From contig JAISZP010000278.1 in the NCBI GenBank assembly GCA_031269135.1, forward strand, positions 1-6,464: a stretch of 6,464 nucleotides of DNA, given 5' to 3'. Of this stretch, positions 1-6,248 are shown piece after piece. Origin of the DNA: Deltaproteobacteria bacterium. Lineage in GTDB: Bacteria > Desulfobacterota > Desulfarculia > Adiutricales > Adiutricaceae. The position numbers were made by a program, and so were the translations under genes. How positions within the stretch are numbered: position 1 is the first letter of the stretch; each line of letters starts with the position of its first letter. A model generated the notes under the pieces. That model did not search any database, was not told the DNA's origin, and worked only from the letters and a program-made list of their open reading frames with translations.

Positions 1-221
1 AGTTGATATTCGTTAGGTCAGCCGTTTCGCCTTCCTTAAGCCGACGACCTTGCTATTTTACTCGGTTGGCGGGTTGCAATCAAATGCCTATCGGCTAGTC
101 GGCGACCGGCGAGCATAAATATGGACGTCGCTCGGCGGCGCTCCCAGCTTAAAGGCCTGAGATCTCCCAGCGGTGAAACGATACGCTGCCCATCCCGATT
201 GAAATAAAATTTACGACTGTA

Positions 222-233
222 TGGAGTTAGATT
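222..233 (+). promoter_or_regulatory. Ribosome binding site and spacer before the transposase-like gene
   Basis: GGAG at 223-226 lies 7 nt before the GTG at 234. This is a good Shine-Dalgarno spacing and is the reason for choosing GTG 234 as the start. A possible -10 hexamer TAAAAT lies at 205-210, but I see no convincing -35 element at the right distance, so the promoter is not assigned. The rest of 1-221 shows no gene; the minus-strand open frame across it is most simply a shadow. Confidence 0.55.
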
Positions 234-1553
234 GTGGACCTCAATTATTTCAACCTCTTTGAACAACTCCTCTTTGAGCCGCTGATGTTTGAACCGCTCC
301 TGCCTGAGCCGGTCCTCTTGCTGAAGGGCAAAGAACTTGAGAATGCCCTTCAGAGAGACCCTGAACCCCAATACCCCTTAAGAGCCGTCATCACTATTAC
401 GGTAAAGGCTATTTGCGCCGGTTGCAATAGTTGGGAGGAAATTCGCCGATACGCCGAACTCAACGCCGATTATTTTATGGACTGTTTCCCTGCTCTTGAC
501 TCTATTCCTTCAGTCGAGGCCATAAAACAGTCGGCTACAAGACTTGATTGGGCATCGGTGGTCGAGAATTTTCCTAAAGTTTCGGTCGAATTGATAAAAC
601 GCCTTCATAAACGCGCGGCAGGCAAAAGAAAGATAGACGAGGCGCCTCAGGTGATTTCCATCTTCGGGAAACCCGCCCATGGCGTCAGAACCGGCTGCGG
701 CGAAGACGGAGTCAAGTTCCATTTAATAAACGCTGTTTGCGGGTTGGTTACGTTATCATCTAAAAAGGTGGAAAAAAAATCCGACGAGGCGACGGTCCTG
801 CCCAAGTTCATCTATTCTCTTTTTAGAGTCGGCTTGCTTCGTGGAAGGGTCGTGACGAATGATACGCTGGGATTCAAGAGAAATATAGCCGATCTAATAT
901 TAAAATATTGGGGCCATTATTTTTTCCCTATCAAAACAACTCAGAAATATCTATTTGAGCGAGCTCTCAAACTTTTTCAAGTAGATATAGTTAAACATCC
1001 AAGAAAAATCATCAGACAAGATTGTGAACTTGATAGGTCGCAGAGTGAAACGGTCGTATCCGAAAAAGTCACTGTGATTTACCTCAACGGTTTCGTCAGA
1101 GAACTGCTTTCCAACTCCGACCTGCAATGGGGCGGAGTCAACACTATTACGCAGATAGAGAAAGTATCTCTCCACAAAAAGACCTACATCACTTCAAAAG
1201 AGTTGAAATATTTCGTCTCCAGCCTCAATTTGCCGATTCTGCAAATGCTTGATGTCTTGCGCAAGCACAACAATGCCGCCGTCACTCTACGAAAGATGGA
1301 TGAGATTTATAAGCAAGACAAGGTCGAAATTTATACCGACTCCACGGTGGAGTTCTTTTCCTTAATCCGCAGGTTCGCCGCAAGTTTAATCCTTTCAGTC
1401 AGTCGGCAGTACGACGAATCCGCCGCATGCATCTTGCAGCTGATGAATATTTCACAACAATATTATACGGCGCTTTTTGAAAAGCCGGTTGAGGAACTCG
1501 GCCCTCCAAAAATGTGGAGACATAAGTTTGGTCCAAAAATAGTCAGCGACTAG
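234..1553 (+). CDS. ISAs1-family transposase-like protein, catalytically degenerate
   Basis: Intact 439-residue frame starting at GTG with a good Shine-Dalgarno. Residues 41-75 (DPEPQYPLR then SWEEI) match the N-terminal DUF4338/H-repeat-like part of ISAs1 transposases, and residues 139-245 follow the family's RNase H-like core in order. The family's IAIDGK motif (first catalytic Asp) reads ISIFGK at 141-146, so the Asp is Phe144. The following GLV..KVEKKSDEATVLP block (170-190) is well conserved. The second Asp is kept as D210 in VVTND. The third motif, HWxxEN in the family, aligns to HNNAAV at 345-350, so the Glu is Ala349 and the Trp is lost. Residues 320-385 align with the family C-terminal part. 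The N-terminus carries a 5-residue repeat. Length exceeds my recollection of the usual 360-400 residues. I see no flanking inverted repeats or target duplications. The protein should be unable to transpose; it is either a decaying relic not yet frame-broken or a repurposed DNA-binding protein. The family call is fairly secure; any cellular role is unknown. Confidence 0.75.
   Translation: MDLNYFNLFEQLLFEPLMFEPLLPEPVLLLKGKELENALQRDPEPQYPLRAVITITVKAICAGCNSWEEIRRYAELNADYFMDCFPALDSIPSVEAIKQSATRLDWASVVENFPKVSVELIKRLHKRAAGKRKIDEAPQVISIFGKPAHGVRTGCGEDGVKFHLINAVCGLVTLSSKKVEKKSDEATVLPKFIYSLFRVGLLRGRVVTNDTLGFKRNIADLILKYWGHYFFPIKTTQKYLFERALKLFQVDIVKHPRKIIRQDCELDRSQSETVVSEKVTVIYLNGFVRELLSNSDLQWGGVNTITQIEKVSLHKKTYITSKELKYFVSSLNLPILQMLDVLRKHNNAAVTLRKMDEIYKQDKVEIYTDSTVEFFSLIRRFAASLILSVSRQYDESAACILQLMNISQQYYTALFEKPVEELGPPKMWRHKFGPKIVSD
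255..314 (+). repeat. Four-copy 15-bp in-frame tandem repeat
   Basis: Four consecutive 15-bp units at 255-269, 270-284, 285-299 and 300-314 encode LFEQL, LFEPL, MFEPL and LPEPV (residues 8-27 of the transposase-like protein). The period is exactly five codons, so copy-number change would not break the frame. The segment precedes the part that aligns with ISAs1 transposases and looks like a lineage-specific N-terminal expansion. Confidence 0.85.
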
Positions 1554-1977
1554 TTTCGTCAAAAACGCATTTTTGCGCTGATGCGTAGTTGGAGGCGAAA
1601 CAGCGGTTCCACTTTTGAAATCGTCAGACCCAGCAGGCTTTTTTTTCAGCGGCCTAAACGCAGAGATGAAAAACCAAGTCAACCGCGCATGTCGCCTGAG
1701 GAAGGCGGCGCCCCGAAGTCAAGAAATGCGGCGCCGTATTTCGCGGCAATCAATCACGAACTGTAAACCTACGGCCATCCACTATGATGGAAGCCGAGTC
1801 CCCCTGCAGCGAAAAAATGGGTCGGCGAAAGGCGGAAAGGCGACGTAACGTGGGCGGCCTTTTCGCGCACCGGCACGGCTGGCGATGCGGCGCCGACTGA
1901 ATATGTCGCCGGTCGATCATAAGTTCCATTTACCTTTTAGAATCTTTGGAGCATACTTACGCTAATGAAAGTTTCTG
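1554..1977. other. Intergenic stretch without a convincing gene
   Basis: Short open frames of 61 and 77 codons on the plus strand lack a recognisable product, a Shine-Dalgarno or family motifs, and overlap each other in different frames, so I do not call them. Visible structure is limited to a small inverted repeat just after the upstream gene (ACGCAT 1565-1570 with ATGCGT 1581-1586, no adjoining T-run, so not a good terminator), an eight-T run at 1639-1646 without a clear stem before it, and an 11-bp GC-rich direct repeat, ATGCGGCGCCG, at 1727-1737 and 1885-1895. It may be eroded coding sequence. Confidence 0.5.
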
Positions 1978-2006
1978 TTGTAAATCAATTCGGCTTGGAG
2001 TATAAT
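1978..2006 (+). promoter_or_regulatory. Sigma70-type promoter reading toward the CRISPR array
   Basis: A -35-like TTGTAA at 1978-1983 (4 of 6 to consensus) is followed by exactly 17 bp and a perfect -10 TATAAT at 2001-2006. The start of transcription would be near 2013, about 190 nt before the first repeat, which suits a CRISPR leader transcript. It points in the same direction as the crRNA sense inferred from the repeat. Confidence 0.6.
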
Positions 2007-2012
2007 TTGAAC

Positions 2013-2205
2013 ATAATTTCTCGCTTGTCTTGAGTTTTTTCGAGCATTAAATTTTCCCATGAGTGTCGGGGATGCTCGAAGTAGCTTATTTGCTACGTTT
2101 TCACCCAACATCAAGTGGAAAACTATCGCAAAATCATCCCAAAAGCTATGATGCTCGCAAAGGATTCTTAAAGCCTAAGAGCCGTTTGAAGTCCAGAGAC
2201 TGGAT
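2013..2205 (+). ncRNA. Structured, AT-rich CRISPR leader (putative transcript)
   Basis: No open frame of note. A perfect 9-bp inverted repeat, TTCGAGCAT at 2039-2047 with ATGCTCGAA at 2072-2080, encloses a 24-nt loop. A second hairpin abuts it (GTAGC 2081-2085, GCTAC 2092-2096, 6-nt loop), followed by G and a four-T run. A further copy of ATGCTCG at 2151-2157 could compete for the same 5' arm. Next to the first repeat is TCCAG 2192-2196 with CTGGA 2200-2204 around a 3-nt loop. The position between promoter and array makes it the leader; whether the hairpins attenuate transcription, make a separate small RNA, or bind integration host proteins is unknown. Confidence 0.45.
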
Positions 2206-2591
2206 ACCTACATGTCGCCCTGATTAATAAGGGATTGAGACATATGATACTGCAGTACATTAAAATGTAGCTCCTTGTCTGCCTATTGCCCTGATTAATA
2301 AGGGATTGAGACAATTTTAGGGTTATTTCCAGTTTCCAACATACTATCTCCTATCGCCTTGATTAATAAGGGATTGAGACATATGATGCTGGAGTACATT
2401 GAAATGTAACTCCATATCTACCTATTGCCCTGATTAATAAGGGATTGAGACACTTACAATCAGCATCTAAAATCTTGCGATGTCATCTACCTATCGCCCT
2501 GATTAATAAGGGATTGAGACATATGATACTGGAGCAAACGGAAATATAAATCGTCATCTACCTATTGCCCTGATCAATAAGGGATTAAGAC
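2206..2591 (+). CRISPR. Small, degenerate CRISPR array: six repeats, five spacers
   Basis: Six 36-nt repeats at 2206-2241, 2277-2312, 2345-2380, 2416-2451, 2485-2520 and 2556-2591 are separated by spacers of 35, 32, 35, 33 and 35 nt. The consensus begins ATCTACCTATTGCCC and ends AATAAGGGATTGAGAC, with a short CCCT/AGGG stem. The 3' ATTGAGAC resembles the ATTGAAAC tail common in type I and III crRNA handles, so the plus strand is taken as crRNA sense and the leader is on the left. The fourth repeat is taken as consensus. Repeat 1 has four changes in its first 11 nt, repeat 2 has two, repeat 3 appears to lack one base in its 5' part and has further changes, repeat 5 has one, and repeat 6 has two (one in the handle, ATTAAGAC). 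Spacers 1, 3 and 5 are related to each other. No cas gene is in the window, so the subtype is open and the array may be orphan or dead. Confidence 0.88.
2381..2415 (+). repeat. Spacer 3, hairpin-forming and related to spacers 1 and 5
   Basis: Spacer 3 and spacer 1 (2242-2276) are both 35 nt and match at 30 of 35 positions. Spacer 5 (2521-2555) matches spacer 3 at about 25 of 35, mainly in the first 14 nt (ATATGATACTGGAG-like). Spacer 3 folds on itself: TGGAGT 2390-2395 with ACTCCA 2409-2414, and ACAT 2396-2399 with ATGT 2404-2407, a TGAA loop and one bulged A at 2408. Spacer 1 keeps the inner ACAT/ATGT pairs; spacer 5 does not. Spacers 2 and 4 show no such similarity. Confidence 0.8.
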
Positions 2592-2739
2592 GTATTTTCG
2601 TCTGACGTCAAATATGATCGAAGTGCAAAAAGTCCTAAAATCTGCAAACTAGAAAATATTTTGTAAATGATTCCAGTCAGTTAAAAACAAAAATTTTCAT
2701 AATGCGGTTTTTACGCATCGATCGAATATTATTTCGTCT
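2592..2739. other. AT-rich array trailer
   Basis: These 148 nt lie between the last full repeat and the isolated half-repeat. They are AT-rich, and I could not find a degenerate repeat copy inside. An ATATGAT at 2612-2618 recalls the start of spacers 1, 3 and 5, but it is too short to weigh. Small inverted repeats occur (ATGCG 2702-2706 with CGCAT 2714-2718). It may be eroded repeat-spacer units or inserted sequence. Confidence 0.4.
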
Positions 2740-2759
2740 ATCTACCTATTGCCCTGATT
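2740..2759 (+). repeat. Isolated 5' half of a CRISPR repeat
   Basis: These 20 nt are identical to the first 20 nt of the 36-nt repeat consensus (ATCTACCTATTGCCC followed by TGATT). From 2760 the similarity stops abruptly. A perfect 20-nt match is far beyond chance in a window this size, so this is a true repeat fragment, marking a breakpoint where the array once continued. Confidence 0.85.
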
Positions 2760-3662
2760 GTAACCATTCACATAGCGGGTAAAGGGCTTTTTTCGGCTTT
2801 TTGCGACCAAATCCACCCTCATGAGTTTCTGACCCGCCTCTACCTTCCAGCTCCGCCTTGTCTTGCTCTTTCGTTTCAAATCAATTTGCAGCTCCGCAAA
2901 AAACTGCCTGACAAGCCTAAACTCATGTCCTATACTATTGAACATGAAAACGAAAGGAAGACTTCGCGCGCAGAGCCTACAATCGCTTGCGCCCGGCAAA
3001 CAGCTGAAGGTGCGCTGGATGATGCGCCTGATGAGCTCAATTTGGAACGCGACGACTCCACCTCTTTTATCCGATGCATCCATTCTCATGAGTGATTTGC
3101 TCCAGCTCTTGACGGAAAAGGCAAATCCCTTGAGGGAAAAGACGAATCCATTGCGGCAAAGCCTAAGACAACTGCGCGACTGGAATCCAAAGTCAAAACG
3201 TCAACCCAAGAAAACGCAAAATCGACTGAAAGGTAAGCGCTGCAAAAAAAACTTCGGAAAATTCCTCAGTTCATCCGTCCGGCGACCGTCGCCCCAAAAA
3301 CAAGCCCCCCAAAATTGGCGAGAACGGGAGTCCAATAAAAGCTCCGCCCTGAGCCGGCAAAGGGCATAAGGCCCATCATGGAAAAACCCCGCAAAAATAG
3401 CGCCGCCGGTGCGGAAATCGTCGGCGAAGTCGCCAGCGGCGTCGCAGCGAAAACCTAAGAAAGCCTGCTTGATGAAAGATTCAATTATTTGACGGTATCG
3501 CCGCCCGTAAACGGGTCGAATGACGCCTTTCAAACGGCTGAGCGGAAAGCGGCGCAATTTTGGCCGATCTTTTCGCTCTCGGGGCGCATCTCGGCGTTTA
3601 TGTCGTTGAAAACAACAGGTCGTCTGCAAGCTGAGAATTTCAAAAATGAAACCGTCGCCTGA
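2760..3662 (+). pseudogene. Probable eroded coding region upstream of priA
   Basis: I recognise no product. One frame, the same as that of priA, is open from 2703 to a TGA at 3093, and then in long pieces between stops at 3234, 3336, 3456 and 3660. The piece from ATG 2925 reads as an acidic, natural-looking polypeptide (residues such as TAEGALDDAPDELNLERDD). After the TGA it continues as a Lys/Ser/Glu-rich low-complexity tail. Near its end a 26-codon frame from ATG 3378 contains GAEIVGEVASGVAA. A competing frame is open for 168 codons over 2863-3369 but its composition is poor (Arg/Lys/Gln/Ser rich). No good Shine-Dalgarno was found for any of them, and minus-strand frames here look like shadows. 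The shared frame and scattered stops suggest decay of one or more genes, but a never-coding origin cannot be excluded. Confidence 0.3.
3109..3171 (+). repeat. 21-bp tandem repeat
   Basis: Units at 3109-3129 and 3130-3150 match at 17 of 21 positions (TTGA.GGAAAAG.C.AATCC). A third, weaker unit begins at 3151 with TTGCGGCAAAG. The period is seven codons, consistent with an origin inside a reading frame. Confidence 0.6.
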
Positions 3663-3666
3663 GAAA

Positions 3667-3695
3667 TTGGGAGGGCTGGGTTTGTATGCTATAAT
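3667..3695 (+). promoter_or_regulatory. Strong promoter of priA with extended -10
   Basis: A -35 TTGGGA at 3667-3672, a 17-bp spacer, and a perfect -10 TATAAT at 3690-3695 preceded by TGC (TG at 3687-3688, the extended -10 motif). A start about 6-7 nt after the -10 falls at roughly 3701-3703, on or beside the GTG start codon of priA. This leaves no room for a conventional leader with ribosome binding site. Confidence 0.7.
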
Positions 3696-3701
3696 CGAAG
3701 G

Positions 3702-6248
3702 GTGAAAAATTCGAGTCGAAATATTTTCGGGCAAAGCGTCGCCGACCAGCAAAGCGTCGCCAGCCGGCAGAGCGTTCCTCACGAGGAGATCTTCGAGGTC
3801 GCCGTGGATTCTCCGGCTCCGGCTCTTTACAGCTACCTGGCTCCGCCAGGCGTTGAGGTCGCTGTCGGGCAGATGGTGAGAGTCCCTTTTGCCGGTCGCG
3901 AGCTTCTGGGCTACGTCATGGGACGGGGTCCGCAGGACGCTGCAGCCGCCAAGAACTTTAAGCTCAAGACCATAAGCCAAGTGGTGGTGACGGAGCCTCT
4001 CTTTGGAGAGGAGATGACTAGGCTTATAAATTTCGTCTCGAGTTACTACTTGTATCCCCCTGGTCTATGCGTAAAAGAGATATTGCCGGGGGGCTTGAGT
4101 CCCAAACTCAAGGTATTTGTAAACTTGACCGACAAAGGCCTTCTTGAGTCCTCGCTTAATCCGGGCGAAGCCCTTACGGCTTTAGAGTCGCTGAAAGCGT
4201 CTCACCCGGAAGGAACGCCGATAAAGAAGCTCTCAGCCGTTCGCTCAGGGGTGAAAAAACTTCTAAGTCTAGGTCTTGCCGACTATAGATACGTCTTAGA
4301 CAGCCGCGGAAGCGGTTTTTCCTACGAAATGTATCTGACCGCCGCTCCAAATCCCACTTATTGCGGCCGCTTGGGTCCGATGGAGCAAAAACTCTGGGAG
4401 CTCGTCAAAGACGCTCCCGCAACCCCCATCTCGCATTACCGAAACATCTTTTCCAATCCTTTGGTTCAGGCCAGAAGTTTAGCGGCCAAGGGCCTTATCG
4501 AGGTGGAAACCCGCGAGAAGTTTAGAGACGATCCTCAAAGGGCCATTTTTTATCGACTCAAAGACATAGATTGTCTGACGAGCGATCAGCAAAACGCTCT
4601 TGAAGCCATCGAGGCTTCCATACAAGCTCATCGACAAAAGGGGTTTCTTCTATTCGGAGTGACGGGAAGCGGCAAAACGGAGGTCTATTTAAGAGCCGCC
4701 GAAAAGTGCCTTTTGCAAGGCAGAAGCGTTTTGTGGATGGCCCCGGAGATCGCTTTGACCATGGGTTTAGAGGGTCGCCTTAAGGAGCGTTTCCCCACTC
4801 TTTCCATATCCGTCCTGCATTCCCGCCTTACAGCCGGTCAACGCCATGACCACTGGGTCAATTTGAAGAGAGGCGTTTCTAAAATCGCCTTAGGCGCCAG
4901 AAGCGCCATCTTTGCGCCTGTCGAGAACTTGGGCTTGATAGTGGTCGATGAAGAGCACGACTGGGCCTACAAGCAAGACGACGGCCTGCGCTACCACGGT
5001 CGGGATTTGGCGGCTTGGCGGGCCAAGGACAGCGGCGCCGTCCTGTTGCTGGGTTCGGCCACTCCCTCGCTTGAAAGTTTCCAGGGCGCGAAGACTGGGC
5101 GTCTGACCCTTTTGCGTTTATCTAGTCGTCCAGGCAAGGCGGTTTTGCCTGAGGTCGTCTTAGTGGATCGCCGAGGCGAAGAACGGGGAGGCAGATCCGC
5201 CATCTCCCCGCAGGTCGGCAAGACTTTAAGAGAGACCTTCGACAGGGGCGAGCAGGCTCTGATGTTCATAAACAGGCGGGGTTCGGCGAATATGCCGCTT
5301 TGCTTGTCGTGCGGACATTGTCTGAAGTGTCCTCACTGCAGCCTCTCTCTTACGCTGCATACCCATCTCGAGGAGCATCCCAGCGACGCCGACGACACGG
5401 CCGCTCCCTTAAATCAAGAGAGCCTGCTGGTCTGCCACGGTTGCGGCTACCGGGCGCGTCCGGCCAAAAATTGTCCCCAGTGCGGTTCGGCGTTGGTGCG
5501 CTACTTGGGCGTGGGGACCGAGAGCTTGATAAAGCTTGTGGAAAAGGGCTTCGGCAAAAAGGGTTTAAGGTTGGATACCGACAGCGCCAAGGTCAAGGGC
5601 GGTCTTAAAGACATATTGGAGAGCTTTTCAAAAGGCGAGGCTGATTTTCTGGTCGGCACCCAGATGGCCGCGAAAGGCCATGATTTTTCTTCGCTTACCA
5701 TGGTGGGAGTGGTGGAAGCCGATCTGGGCTTGAATGTCGCCGACTTTAGGGCGGCGGAGCGGACTTTCCAGTTGTTGAGCCAGGTTTCAGGCAGGGCGGG
5801 AAGGGGCGATAAGCCAGGAAAAGTTTTCATCCAGACCAGAAATCCCGATCATTATACGATGGCGACGGTTCAAAGTCACGACTATGAGGCCTTCTTTCAA
5901 AACGAGATAGAACTCAGATTGGAGCTGGGCTACCCTCCTTTCGCCAGGATGGCCTTGGTCCGCTTGATCGGGCCTATCGAACGAGAGGTTTCGGACCTCT
6001 CGGAACTGGCCGCTCAAAAAGCTAGAGATCTTATAGGAGACGTTCCCCCGCAAGAGCTTGAGATATTCGGCCCCGCCCCGGCGCCGATAACCAAGCTGCG
6101 GGAAAAGTACCGCTACCAGATGATGATAAGATCGAAAACAGCCCTTGAGCGTCATCGCTTGCTTACGGCCTGGCTGCCTCAGGTGAGAAAAATTTTGCCG
6201 CCGGATGTGGCCTTGACGGTCGATGTGGATCCCTATAATCTTTTATGA
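3702..6248 (+). CDS. priA: Primosomal protein N' (PriA), replication-restart DNA helicase
   Basis: PriA is a 3'-to-5' superfamily 2 helicase that recognises stalled or repaired forks and reloads the replisome. The 848-residue product is complete. The N-terminal DNA-binding domain starts near residue 30 (EIFEVAVDSPAPALYSYL). The helicase core has Walker A GVTGSGKTE at 319-327, DEEH at 416-419 within VVDEEHDWAYKQ, SAT at 452-454, GTQMAAKGHDF at 652-662 and QVSGRAGR at 694-701. The inserted zinc-binding region has all eight expected cysteines (534, 537, 543, 546, 578, 581, 591, 594) plus an extra Cys540. The C-terminus ends in the usual VDVDP. It is longer than the E. coli protein (about 730 residues), partly through about 28 extra N-terminal residues holding a 6-residue repeat and through about 18 extra residues (near 556-573) between the two cysteine pairs of the zinc region. 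GTG 3702 is the only reasonable start before the conserved domain; AAGG abuts it too closely for a normal Shine-Dalgarno. Confidence 0.97.
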   Translation: MKNSSRNIFGQSVADQQSVASRQSVPHEEIFEVAVDSPAPALYSYLAPPGVEVAVGQMVRVPFAGRELLGYVMGRGPQDAAAAKNFKLKTISQVVVTEPLFGEEMTRLINFVSSYYLYPPGLCVKEILPGGLSPKLKVFVNLTDKGLLESSLNPGEALTALESLKASHPEGTPIKKLSAVRSGVKKLLSLGLADYRYVLDSRGSGFSYEMYLTAAPNPTYCGRLGPMEQKLWELVKDAPATPISHYRNIFSNPLVQARSLAAKGLIEVETREKFRDDPQRAIFYRLKDIDCLTSDQQNALEAIEASIQAHRQKGFLLFGVTGSGKTEVYLRAAEKCLLQGRSVLWMAPEIALTMGLEGRLKERFPTLSISVLHSRLTAGQRHDHWVNLKRGVSKIALGARSAIFAPVENLGLIVVDEEHDWAYKQDDGLRYHGRDLAAWRAKDSGAVLLLGSATPSLESFQGAKTGRLTLLRLSSRPGKAVLPEVVLVDRRGEERGGRSAISPQVGKTLRETFDRGEQALMFINRRGSANMPLCLSCGHCLKCPHCSLSLTLHTHLEEHPSDADDTAAPLNQESLLVCHGCGYRARPAKNCPQCGSALVRYLGVGTESLIKLVEKGFGKKGLRLDTDSAKVKGGLKDILESFSKGEADFLVGTQMAAKGHDFSSLTMVGVVEADLGLNVADFRAAERTFQLLSQVSGRAGRGDKPGKVFIQTRNPDHYTMATVQSHDYEAFFQNEIELRLELGYPPFARMALVRLIGPIEREVSDLSELAAQKARDLIGDVPPQELEIFGPAPAPITKLREKYRYQMMIRSKTALERHRLLTAWLPQVRKILPPDVALTVDVDPYNLL
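3732..3785 (+). repeat. 18-bp in-frame tandem repeat in the priA 5' end
   Basis: Three units at 3732-3749, 3750-3767 and 3768-3785 encode QSVADQ, QSVASR and QSVPHE (residues 11-28). Units 1 and 2 match at 15 of 18 positions; unit 3 is more diverged. The repeat lies wholly in the extension before the conserved PriA domain. Confidence 0.8.

Noticed and set aside
36..371. 111-codon minus-strand open frame
   Set aside because: It overlaps the start of the transposase-like gene, mirrors its 15-bp repeats, and its product has no recognisable motif; a shadow.
1565..1586. Stem-loop after the transposase-like gene as a terminator
   Set aside because: Only six pairs, with no T-run after the 3' arm.
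1581..1848. Two overlapping plus-strand frames of 61 and 77 codons
   Set aside because: No ribosome binding site, no family match, and basic low-information products in mutually overlapping frames.
103..1915. 10-bp inverted repeat CGACCGGCGA (103-112 and, inverted, 1906-1915) as possible transposon ends
   Set aside because: Inverted 10-mers are expected several times by chance in this length, no target duplication flanks them, and they do not resemble the CAGGG-type ISAs1 ends as I recall them.
2742..3089. 115-codon minus-strand open frame
   Set aside because: Its end lies inside the CRISPR half-repeat, it has no recognised domain, and the plus-strand frame is at least as protein-like.
3201..3980. 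259-codon minus-strand open frame across the priA start
   Set aside because: It overlaps the secure priA N-terminus and promoter; the product is Arg/Phe-rich without family features, as expected of antisense to GC-rich coding sequence.
2206..6248. A functional link between the CRISPR array and priA
   Set aside because: PriA has been tied to CRISPR adaptation in E. coli, but here priA has its own promoter, lies over 1 kb away and no cas genes are present; adjacency alone is not evidence.
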